Shown piece after piece: positions 12,701-21,501 of a DNA stretch of 64,000 nt. The position numbers and the translations under genes are program-made. Source of the stretch: Monodelphis domestica (taxonomy: Eukaryota; Chordata; Mammalia; Didelphimorphia; Didelphidae); the NCBI RefSeq assembly GCF_027887165.1, contig NC_077230.1:38143351-38207350 (forward strand), read 5' to 3'. The first letter of the stretch is position 1. Every line of letters starts with the position of its first letter. A model generated the notes under the pieces. It ran no database searches and was not told where the DNA came from. It saw nothing but the letters and a program-made list of their open reading frames with translations.

Positions 12701-15619
12701 TATCTATTCAATCCACTCATTTTGTAGGTGAGGAAAATGAAGCCCAGAGAATACATATAGATGACTAGCTCCCCTGCTAAGACTTCAAGTGTCTTGCCCC
12801 TAAATCCAATGCTCTATGTTCTTACCTATGCTTGATAATATAGAGGGTCATTAGCAATAGGAAGCAATTAAAGGTTGCTGTTGCCTCTGGTTAAACCTAG
12901 GAAGAAACTTATACTGTTCTACTCATTGAATTATTCATATTCTTAGATATCACAATTAAAAAAGAACAAGTAGAAGAATTAGTAGAAGAGGAGATCAGCA
13001 GTGGCAAACCTGCAGTGGGAAAAGCTCCAATGCAGTTTTCCTGGTTTTGGTAAGAGATGTGCTTTTTATAAATGGATAACAAAATTCTTAACAGACAAAA
13101 TAATTTATTTCTGCTGGATTTTACCCCAATTGGCTACCATTTTGCTGTGTTTTTCCTTTATATAAAAGAACCTCATTATTTCTGTATGGTTTCTCAGTTG
13201 TTCACATCTTCCTCAAATGGACTCTGGCATAGAGGTATCCAACTCACAGCCTATGGACTGGCCCCAAGATATCCATTTCTTTTTGAGTTTGATAACACCA
13301 ACATAGAGGAAAAAATATAGGACATAGAGTGTATCTAGGGTCAAATTGGAGCTTTGTCACTTCAACTTGTGTGATTGAGGTTATGTGATTTCTGATCAAT
13401 ACGTTTGAGATTTCTCATCTATATAAAATGAGGGGATGGCACAAGTTTACATCCAGTGTTACTTCCAAATCTACATCAGGGAAACTTCAACTCCTTACAA
13501 GACAAATCATGTATTAGTTGTGTTTAATGTAGAGGAGGAAGCGGTAGAGAGATGATACCATGCCACATGCACAAAACTTTTAACTTAATTGACTTCCATT
13601 TCTTGTTTGTTTCTTTTTTTTAACATAAACGTCAGGTTAGGTTATACCTATTCTCTTCGATATATGCCAACATAGACATGTGCCCCATAAAAAACCAAAG
13701 TTCCTTTAACATATGGCTTTATCTTTCTTATGGAATTGAAATTTATGAATTTTTATAGTGTGTTTCTCTTTAGGTAACTTTTTGCATCATAATAGAATAT
13801 ATTTTATGCTTTAATTATTTCCCTCTCAAATCTTGGATGATTCTAGCAATGTCCAAGGATACAATTGGCGGAGCTTCTTTTGTTTTAAAAAACATGATAA
13901 ACAAGTACAGAATGTGCGCAAGCAGGAAGAAACTGACCTAAAGGTAAATTTTCATTATTTGAAATTTGTCATAAAGATTTATGTGCGTATCTCCATTTTA
14001 ATTACTAGGGAATGAGCTTTTAAAATAATCTCTAAGACCCTTTCGCAGTTTTCACTGTCAATGGTTATATAAACATAGGCCAATCTAAGCTTTTAAATAT
14101 TGTCTCTCTTGATCTCTAGCTATTTGATGATGCCTCTGCTTCTTTTATACCCCAAAGCTGCTGGTGTCTGACTGGACAGAAACTCAAGTTGGCCATTGGT
14201 TAAAGAGTATTGGAATGAAAAAATATATCCTGAAATTTGATTATAAAAGAGTAAGCAGTCAAGAACTTCTTGAATTAGACAATGATGCATTAAAAGTAAG
14301 CTTCAGAATTGGCTTTTTATATATGCTACATACAATTTTATATTAACTTATTTTATGTTGGGCATTGGATGCAAAACTACAAATAATGGGATTCCTATAT
14401 ATGGCCCATTTGACAACCTTATGGTTTTAAGGAAAACATGTTAACTACCTTTTTGAATGTAGTTTCAAGAAATGTTTTTTAATGTGATTTGCTCCCCCTT
14501 TTTTTTAGTATTCCTGCCATATGGTCATTCCTTTTTATTTCTATTTATTCATTGAAGCCTTATACCTTCCGTCTTAGAATATATAACATGTAAATTTCCA
14601 AAGAAAAAGAATTTTAAGGGGTGGTCAATGTGAGGCAAGTGACTGTCTCAGCATCATACTTCTAGGGGGTCACATTTGAAACCAGGATCTCTTTTCTCTA
14701 GGTCTGGTTCTTAATCTATTGAGCCACCATTCTTTTTTTTTTAAGAATTCTATGTATTAACAAACACTGGAAAGCAGAAAAGCAATATTTTAATTTTTGA
14801 CCACGCAGATTAACTTCACTGAAACAGATTAAAAAACAGTAATCATGGGAAATGGCAAGCTTTCATTTCATTTATAGTAAATACAATATCAATATTTTAA
14901 GCTTTAAATATCAAATATTGGTTAGAATAACATCTTTGTCATTGACTAGAGGTACTAGAGGAATATGATAATTGACTACACAAAACCCTGAAATATATTC
15001 TACTTGGATTCATTTGCCACATAAGAAAATATTAGGAGGATTTTTTAAAATATAGCTTCTTTCACAATTATTTCTAAAATGTTCCTAATGTATTCTATTT
15101 AAGTACCTCTAAGCTGTAAATTTCTGATATTCTGGGTTCTTCCATTTGAAGACAAATGAAAATTATGCAATTAAAAATAATAAAAAAAATGTATAGTGTT
15201 TCAAATGCAACCATCTCTGGGCTCCCAACCAGTTAAGCAAATAAAAATTAATAGATGAGAAATGTAGCTTCAAGTATAATTATGACACCAATAAGAAGTA
15301 CCAACACTCTTCTTAGAAAAGATAGTTTTTATGTGAATTCCTTAATGCCTTTTAGAGTTCTACAATGTAATTTTTTTACTTCATTCAGAGATATTGAATA
15401 TTTTCCTAATGTTGTAAAATCTGAGTTCTTCAGAAAGGATACTTAATTTAATGTTCAGTTTCATTATGTAAAGAGTTATAAAATATATTCATTTGAATGC
15501 ATGCATGTAAAGTAACAGCTTTCATTTTTTTTCCAAAGTGCATTGGAATCACTAAGAAGAGAGATCGCAAGAAAATCCTTAAGGGTATTAAGAAAATTCA
15601 ACAGACAGAAAAAAATTAA
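3645..15619 (+). CDS. Neurabin-like gene, copy 1 (3' part, six exons; possibly a pseudogene)
   Basis: Exons 3645-3741, 4823-4955, 12947-13049, 13847-13943, 14158-14295 (alternative start 14120) and 15539-15619 match the last six coding exons of copy 2 in order, phase and sequence. Together they encode the charged linker and a SAM domain (SDWTETQVGHWLKSIGMKKY). Exons for the PDZ part must lie left of the window or be lost. Length differences with copy 2 are -78 or +/-9 nt (in frame) everywhere except the SAM exon, where use of the ancestral acceptor puts SAM out of frame and meets a TAA near 14201. Frame is restored only by an AAG acceptor at 14155-14157. A polyadenylation signal AATAAA is at 15814. 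Coding status is therefore open. Confidence 0.6.
3742..4822. other. Copy 1 intron, homologous to 35260-36384
   Basis: Clear similarity to the matching copy 2 intron from the shared aaacccagtgtct at 3776/35268 onward, including a (TA/CA)-rich patch at 3900-4090 and a C/T-rich tract at 4495-4600. No other gene seen. Confidence 0.6.
4823..4955 (+). CDS. Copy 1 acidic linker exon
   Basis: Acceptor AAATTTCAG, donor TTAG|GTAAGA. 133 nt encoding TNNLIEKLKKYVNISEVNIG and ending in TTGQLLAAEDISL. It is the counterpart of copy 2 36385-36595, shorter by 26 codons. Phases 0 in, 1 out as in copy 2. Confidence 0.7.
5080..9690 (-). mobile_element. Old near full-length L1 in copy 1 intron
   Basis: The 3' end (poly-T side) lies near 5080, then ORF2 C-terminal region (5450-6160), RT/endonuclease region (6200-7440), inter-ORF (7440-8000), ORF1 (8000-8990) and 5' region to about 9690. 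Heavily mutated. The first ~1.5 kb is shared with copy 2 at 37277-38790, so insertion preceded the gene duplication. Confidence 0.7.
9845..9945. repeat. TA/CA-rich simple repeat
   Basis: Imperfect run of acatata/tacata units. Short open frames across it are artefacts of the repeat. Confidence 0.6.
10389..10447. repeat. CA-rich simple repeat
   Basis: Imperfect ACACAT/ACACAA run. Confidence 0.5.
10610..10830. mobile_element. MIR/CORE-type SINE fragment
   Basis: Contains the typical order: 'catcttgttttatcttca', then an attttccagatttt block, then a cacccagctagtaaa block. Old and diverged. Confidence 0.5.
12680..12835 (-). mobile_element. MIR/CORE-type SINE fragment, shared with copy 2
   Basis: Blocks tttgtaggtgaggaaaatga and agcccagaga followed by a cttgcccctaaat block match old mammalian CORE-SINE style. 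A counterpart lies at 39740-39900 in copy 2, so it predates the duplication. Confidence 0.5.
12947..13049 (+). CDS. Copy 1 linker exon (KKEQVEELVEEEI)
   Basis: Acceptor TATTCTTAG, donor TG|GTAAGA. Encodes ITIKKEQVEELVEEEISSG, then KPAVGKAPMQFSWF. Three codons shorter than copy 2, phases identical. Confidence 0.75.
13847..13943 (+). CDS. Copy 1 linker exon before SAM
   Basis: Acceptor GATTCTAG, donor AAG|GTAAAT. 97 nt, same length as copy 2. Encodes NVQGYNWRSFFCFKKHDKQV and then NVRKQEETDLK. Strong similarity to copy 2 at protein and DNA level. Confidence 0.75.
14158..14295 (+). CDS. Copy 1 SAM domain exon (acceptor uncertain)
   Basis: Encodes LLVSDWTETQVGHWLKSIGM, then KKYILKFDYKRVSSQELLEL and DNDALK, an intact SAM core with donor AAA|GTAAGC. 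The ancestral acceptor is conserved at 14118-14119 (GATCTCTAG), but from there the exon is 176 nt against 180 in copy 2 and the SAM would be out of frame. The in-frame solution begins after CCCCAAAG at 14157, which follows a pyrimidine-rich stretch. Either a cryptic acceptor rescued the frame or the copy is decaying. Confidence 0.55.
14545..14735 (-). mobile_element. tRNA-type SINE in copy 1 intron, shared with copy 2
   Basis: The reverse strand shows the SINE body (caatgtgaggcaagtgactg; acatttgaaaccaggatctc; ctattgagccacc as complement of its 5' A-box end). The same SINE is at 44310-44452 plus 50111-50400 in copy 2, split there by later insertions. Confidence 0.6.
15539..15619 (+). CDS. Copy 1 last coding exon
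   Basis: After TTTCCAAAG the frame reads CIGITKKRDRKKILKGIKKI, then QQTEKN and TAA at 15617-15619. It completes the SAM domain with the canonical G-I-T turn and a basic last helix. Seven codons shorter at the C-terminus than copy 2. Confidence 0.7.
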   Translation, partial: CIGITKKRDRKKILKGIKKIQQTEKN

Positions 15620-15813
15620 TACAATCTAACAATTAAATATATCAAAAAGATAATTCTGGAAGATACAGCAAAAATGAGAAAAATATAATTACATGATATT
15701 TACCTTTAATCTACTACTTCAACATATTATTTTGATATAGAATAATTTTTCATTGTTGAAAAATTATTAATATCATCCATAATAAGCATTACACATATTA
15801 TACTGTATTTCTG

Positions 15814-15819
15814 AATAAA
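15814..15819 (+). promoter_or_regulatory. Polyadenylation signal of copy 1
   Basis: AATAAA about 195 nt after the copy 1 stop, in sequence homologous to 53110-53215 of copy 2. The copy 2 equivalent around 53190 has no AATAAA, so copy 2 must use another signal. Confidence 0.45.
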
Positions 15820-15859
15820 CTGATTATAATATACACATATGCTCTCATTTTTGTAGGAA

Positions 15860-17080
15860 ATGGATATGGAATTTCCTCAGTACAACTGAAGGAATAGTGC
15901 AAAAAGCAATTTTCCTAGTATAACAGAAACTCTTAGATGTTTTCAATCTTGTTCAACTTTTCATTACCTCTGCCTAGACCACCTGTAAAAAATCTGCCTC
16001 AAACATTGAATTGTTGCTTTCTTATTGTCCCAGAGTCCTTAATAGACATTAATTGCAGAACCTTAATCTTCTTCTCTACAAGTCCAGCCCTCTCTATTCT
16101 TTGTTAATTTTGCTTCAGAATCCAAATATGAACAAAAGAAATAAATGTATATAAAAATTTATACATATAATAAATATATATCTATACGGTATATATGATA
16201 TGTGTGTGTGCATACATATATATTGCCCATGAGACCTCCTTCTTACCTTCTCCCATTAACTACTACATTGACTTCTCCATAGTTTTTTGGTCATAATACT
16301 CTCCAAATCATAGCTCAAGTGCTCCAAAATACTGTTTTACATTTATCAATCTGTTAAAGAATGTTATTCAGTTAAACCAATGGCCAACGAGGTGCTTTTG
16401 TTGTCCTCTCCCAGGACAATACTCTTTAACAACTCTGCCCACTTCTGCTCCCAAAGAGATAAAAGAAAAACGTGCTTTAGGACATCGACAACATGAAGCA
16501 ATAGTTGTAAAGAGTGAAGAACTATAGAAACATGCATGGACTATACGCTATAGCACCCTTGAGCTATTTAGCTTTAGAATATTTGTTTTTTAATTCTTAC
16601 TATAAGCTTTTAATAGACACAAGGATCATTTGTTTTAGTTTTGTTTTTAGACCTGTGGCCTGAAGGAGCCATGTGCACTAGGAAAGAAAATAGGAAAAGT
16701 TACTTGGTTTAGAGGATCATATGTATCATCTAAGTTTCCCTAGTGCATATGGAAATATAAATGATCCAAGATAATTTCTTGGGATCTGAGAATGTCCATG
16801 AGAATAATAGTCCACGGGAAGATCTCCATTGACTGCTGCTGCTGAAAGTAAGGACAAACCTGAGAACACAATGACAGTTTTATTCTAAAGGCTAAAGCCA
16901 GAGATAGGGACTTGTGTATTTCTAAAGGGACCGACTTCTGTAGGCATGATGTGGCCTAGGAAGAAGAATCAAATTTCAGTTCAACAGGACTAAAACAATA
17001 GGAGATTCATGAATGCCTGATTCCCTTTTACATGTGAATAAATTCTGTCACAAAGGTAAGTTTAATAAGAAGTTAAGGTG
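15860..17080. other. Downstream flank of copy 1, partly homologous to copy 2 flank
   Basis: 15860-16360 aligns by eye with 53220-53610 (for example ttttcattacctctgcc against ttttcattgccactgcc). No gene recognised beyond. Confidence 0.5.
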
Positions 17081-17085
17081 GCAGC

Positions 17086-17143
17086 TTTGTGTGTGTGCGT
17101 GTGTGTGTGTGTGTGTATGTGTGTGTGTGTATGTGTGTTTTGA
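17086..17143. repeat. (GT)n microsatellite
   Basis: Near-perfect GT run of about 58 bases with a few interruptions. Confidence 0.85.
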
Positions 17144-17994
17144 ATCATTTTCAATTGCAAACAATATTTAATACTAAATCTAGGAGGAGATAGGAAATCT
17201 TTACAGACTACTGTGTAGAAAGACAGACATAAGGTGACATAGTTATACCTTTCTTTGAAAGCTCAATGCTGGAAGCACTGGATTAGGGAAGGATATGGCA
17301 GATATAATGCAGGCTTCAGGGGAGAAAGACCTGCTAAGAAGTTTTGTGTGACAGAAGGGCAGGCCATGTTAGAGAGAAATGTTGGAAACGTCTCCACAGA
17401 TAAGCTTTGGCAACTGGTTGGATGGAGGAGGAATGATGGACTGAGCCTATGAAGAAGACAATAGTTGGTGAGGCAGGGTGATGAAATAGTGAGAGAGAGA
17501 AGAGGAAGAGGGGAGATTTTCTGATTAGAAAATAAGAATTTCAGCTTTGGAAATACTGAATATCAGATGTTTATAGGACAATGGTATAATTTAGAGAGGC
17601 ATTACCTACCAAAAATTCCAGACTGGGATCTGGAAAGCTTACCACAATCTCAACACCCAAAGATTAAAGTCCAAATATTTGGAGAACCAAAAAAAAAAAA
17701 ACAACCCACCCCAATATACTTCTTTTTCACTGTCCTCTGATCAGGACTGATCTTCCTTCACCACTCTGCCTACTGCTGCTGTCATAGAGCTAGAGAAAAC
17801 ATGCTTTTTGATGTCAGCAATAATTCACATTAGCTGTTGGGAGTGGAGCTATGTGGAAACGTGAGAGTGGTTTGGGTTCCTGAGTTGATTACATTAAAAA
17901 ATTCCTTTAAAAAATCTTTTTCTCAACACTTTTCACATTTACATAAAAGGTTTTTATTCTTTTTAATTTTACATAGTTACAAGAGCCTTAGTTT

Positions 17995-18212
17995 AAAAGC
18001 CCTGGTTCACTTAAAAAATAAAACAAACAAAAAACCCTTGCCTTCTCACTTAGAATCAATGCTGTGTATAGTTTCCACAGCAGAAGAGTGGTAAGGGCTA
18101 GTCAATGGGGTTTAAGCTTCTTGCCCAGGGTGACCAAGCTAGGAAGTGTCTGCGGCCACATTTGAACCCAGGACTTGGCTCTCAATTCACCGAGTCACCC
18201 AACTGCCTCCAA
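17995..18212 (-). mobile_element. tRNA-derived SINE
   Basis: Reverse complement of the same family as 32711-32911: poly-A side at 17995, then ggtaagggctagtcaatggg, atttgaacccaggacttgg (complement of the B box) and caccgagtcacccaactgcc (complement of the A-box end). Confidence 0.75.
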
Positions 18213-18873
18213 AGTGGTTCATTCTTGAAAGAAAATTGAAAAAAGTTACTTTTCTTTTGATGAGTTACATGAATGATTCCAGTCATCCAAGTATCCCTGA
18301 AACTCATAAATTCATTTAGATGGTTTCTGAGGAACTGAAGCTAACATGAGAAAAATGTTCCCTAGAAACTTACCCAGTCACCTGTGGGGAAACAATAACA
18401 GCAGATTCTAAAGAATGCCAGAAAAAGGAGTCCATGAATTTGTAAGAACACATATTTCTATATATATGATATGTCTGAGGAAGCAGAGACAGTTCTGTAC
18501 TTGCTACCTCTGGGCTAAGCCATATTATCCTCCTTGAGGGCTGGTTGTTTCTCTCAAGCTCGGTGCCCACCATAAATACTTGTTGGCTAACTGGATTGAT
18601 AAATGGAATTGTTTACACACTCGTTGCTAGGGGAGCTTGTTTTGAAACTTAGGAAGTAAAATTATGTAAGTCTCAAGAAAGAAAAAGAAGTCTAAATATT
18701 AAATGTATAAAGGTGGTAAAATGGAAAGATTGGTAGGCCTAAGCTGAGGTATCTGTTAACTTTTACTGCTGCTTTTTGACTGCTGGCTGACCATTCTGAG
18801 TTTCAAGGCAACTGAAGAGTTGATTCAAAAGAAATGACTGGTGGTTCCCTTAAGAGGGCCAAACACTCAACAG

Positions 18874-18985
18874 CCAATAAGAGATCATAGAACATAGAAC
18901 AACTGTCAGGTTACCAAGGAATCAGGAGGATTATAAATAAAGGGAGGAGACTGGGGAGGTCATTCCTGCAAAGGAAACCAAAGAG
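18874..18985 (+). promoter_or_regulatory. Candidate promoter and noncoding first exon of copy 2
   Basis: A CCAAT box in a good NF-Y context (cagCCAATaag) lies at 18874-18878. A TATA box (TATAAATA) is at 18932-18939. Thirty bases after its first T is an initiator-like TCATTCC with A at 18962. The spacing (CCAAT near -88, TATA near -30) is textbook. A splice donor (AAGAG|GTAGGA) at 18985/18986 would end a 24-nt leader exon and splice to the exon carrying the first ATG (21447). The leader contains no ATG. The TSS and the short exon are inference; a longer first exon using a later donor is possible. Confidence 0.5.
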
Positions 18986-19489
18986 GTAGGATGTGTTAAG
19001 GGTTGGAAGGGTGGCAGTTTGATAAATTGTGGAATTATTTGTTTTAGAGTAGTTGCTGGGAATTTCTTTTTGTTGTGGAATGGTTTGATATGGAATTGGT
19101 GATTTTTGATGTATAAATTTTTAAAAAATATTGATAAACAGAATTCTAAAGGGGATCTCAGAGATTTTGTCCATTTTCAAAGGAATTGAAGATTATTGAG
19201 GAATCTATAAATATTATAAAATACTATGGCAGGTTCCAGGGGGAAAATATATCCTAACCAAAATCTTCCTACCTGTTTTCTTTTTTATTTTAATTCTTTT
19301 TCTTTCTAGCTTTTAAACATTATTTCATGTTTTCTGTTTCATATGATTTTCACAATTTTGGTCAGTCCTCTAGTGAAAAAATATAAGAATATTGGGGAAA
19401 GAAGGAGTGGGATAAATCGTGGAAATTCATCTTTATATAAATATTTAGAAACAGAAACCAATCTATATGTATGTACTACATTTAAATAA

Positions 19490-20995
19490 ATATATATAAG
19501 TCTGAATATAAAGATTATATCCAATTAATATCAATTATTAATTAATGATTATCAATTAGTAATTGTCACTAATCAGTAATTGATTAATTAATTATCATCA
19601 ATGTGTAATAATCAAAAATTAATAATTGGTTAATATAAATTATTTATTATAAATCACTAAATTATTGAATTATTTTGTTTTTATTTATATACATTTAATT
19701 AATTTATTTTTAATAAATTTTATTTTTATATATTTATATATTATTTATTAAATTGTTTATTTTAATTTATTTTAATATAACATAAATTCATTTAATTTAA
19801 TTTTTAAAGGTAATTTAATTCAATTATTTATTAAAATAATAAATACAATATAATATTATTTATTAATTAGTGACAGCCATTAATTGATGATCATTAATTA
19901 ATAACTGGCAATGATTATTATTTTTAACCATCATTAATATTAAACAATTATTGGTTTATCAGCATTGATTATAATCAATTAATAATTAATGATCATTAAT
20001 GAATCTATTCATGATCATTGATTACTAATTATATTAAGTGAATTTAATGGATGGTCATTAATTAATAATTGATCATGATTATTATTCATAATAATTATTA
20101 AGTGATATTAAGTAATTATTGATTAATGATGATTGATATTAATTATTTTATAGTCATTATTATTAATTACATCAAACAATTATTGATTTATTTTATGAAT
20201 TAACATTAACCAATTATTATTTGTTTAATAATTAATATTAAGAGATTATTGATGTCATCAGTTTATCCTTATTAAATAATTGTTTAATATTAAATAATAA
20301 TGATTATGGAAAATAATAATTAATAATGAACATCAATTAGTATATGTCCCTAATTAATAATTGATTAACATTAATTATTGATTATTAAATTATTGTATTT
20401 TAGAGTATATTTAATTAATTAATTTATTTTAAATACATTTTCTTTTTATATATGTATATATAAATATATTTTATTCATTTTTAAATTTAATTTTACTTAT
20501 TTATTAATTTATTTAATTTAACTTTTAAATCAATTTAAATAAAGTATTTATTAACTTATTAAAATAGTAAAGTATTAATCATTAAATATTGATCGATATT
20601 ATTACTAATTAATGACAATTGCTAATTGATTATTATTAATTAATAATCTTTTAGTATTTATTATTAATTAATTAACAATAATTAATAATTGATTCTTAAT
20701 AATTAATTATTATAAGTAATCAATATCAATTATTAATTAATGGTTGAGAATTAATAGTCAATTAATAACAATTATTAACTAATAACAATTATTAATGATG
20801 ATCAATCAACAATTGATTATGTAATAATTAAATTATTATAATGTGTTATGTTGTATAAATATAATAATATGATAGGATAGGATAGGATATAATCATTACA
20901 TTATAAATTCTGATTAATTGAAAATAATAATTTATTAATGATCATTAATTATTAGAATTCATTAATTAATATTAATATTTAATTAACATTAAAGG
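19490..20995. repeat. Extreme AT-rich ATTAAT-type region
   Basis: About 1.5 kb made almost only of ATTAAT, AATTGATTAAT, TTATTAATTAAT and TGATCATTAAT words, rich in self-complementary segments, with almost no G/C. A GATAGGATAGGATAT patch sits near 20870. It lies between the candidate promoter and first coding exon of copy 2. It could be an unusual satellite-like expansion or a scaffold-attachment-type region (inference). Confidence 0.8.
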
Positions 20996-21382
20996 ATGGT
21001 TTTAGAATATAAAGAAAAGAATGTTAGTCAATGTGCCTTGTACCACTTACCATAAACATTAATTAGGCTATAGCAAAATTGTATATACCTTTAGAATTCC
21101 TCCCCTTCCATTAGGTATAATGCTGATTTTTCCCCCTCAAATTTAATCAACATACAGGAGTAAATTTGAACATATGAGATACATTGTGAAAGGAAATATT
21201 ATTCTTGTGTATCTTGGGGTCGAACACTAAGATAAAAAGAATTTTTAAGGGGCGTATCAATTAATGTCAAAAGACTGATCAAGAAAACTAATTTTTCTAA
21301 ATAAAATTAATACACCACTGTACTTTGAAATTATTTATATTTTGTTGCCCATGCACTTAAATTTTTTTTTATTTTTTTCAAG

Positions 21383-21501
21383 TAAAGATCGAATATTTTC
21401 TTGTTCAAGAAGCTTGTTGATAGCTTTTAATCTTCTCTGTGAAAAAATGATGCAAAGAAGAGTCCAGAACCTCGATTTATTTTCTTGTCAAATAGACAAA
21501 G
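21383..21501 (+). CDS. Copy 2 exon with start codon (start of PDZ)
   Basis: Coding part 21447-21501; two consecutive ATG codons at 21447 and 21450, with A at -3. No ATG occurs between the proposed acceptor (21382) and 21447. The peptide MMQRRVQNLDLFSCQIDK resembles the stretch leading into the neurabin PDZ, where a basic residue pair and a LELFPVELEK-like strand occur. Donor G|GTAAGC gives phase 1. The frame stays open upstream of the ATG to the acceptor, so a coding upstream exon cannot be excluded. The acceptor itself is a T-rich tract followed by CAAG, not the usual CAG. Confidence 0.65.

Noticed and set aside
14164..14346. A short independent SAM protein starting at 14164
   Set aside because: Position 14164 is GTG inside an exon; the frame begins at an upstream splice acceptor and ends at a donor at 14295.
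15620..21380. Upstream coding exons of copy 2 with a neurabin N-terminal half
   Set aside because: No frame resembling the actin-binding or RVxF region was found between the end of copy 1 and the start exon.
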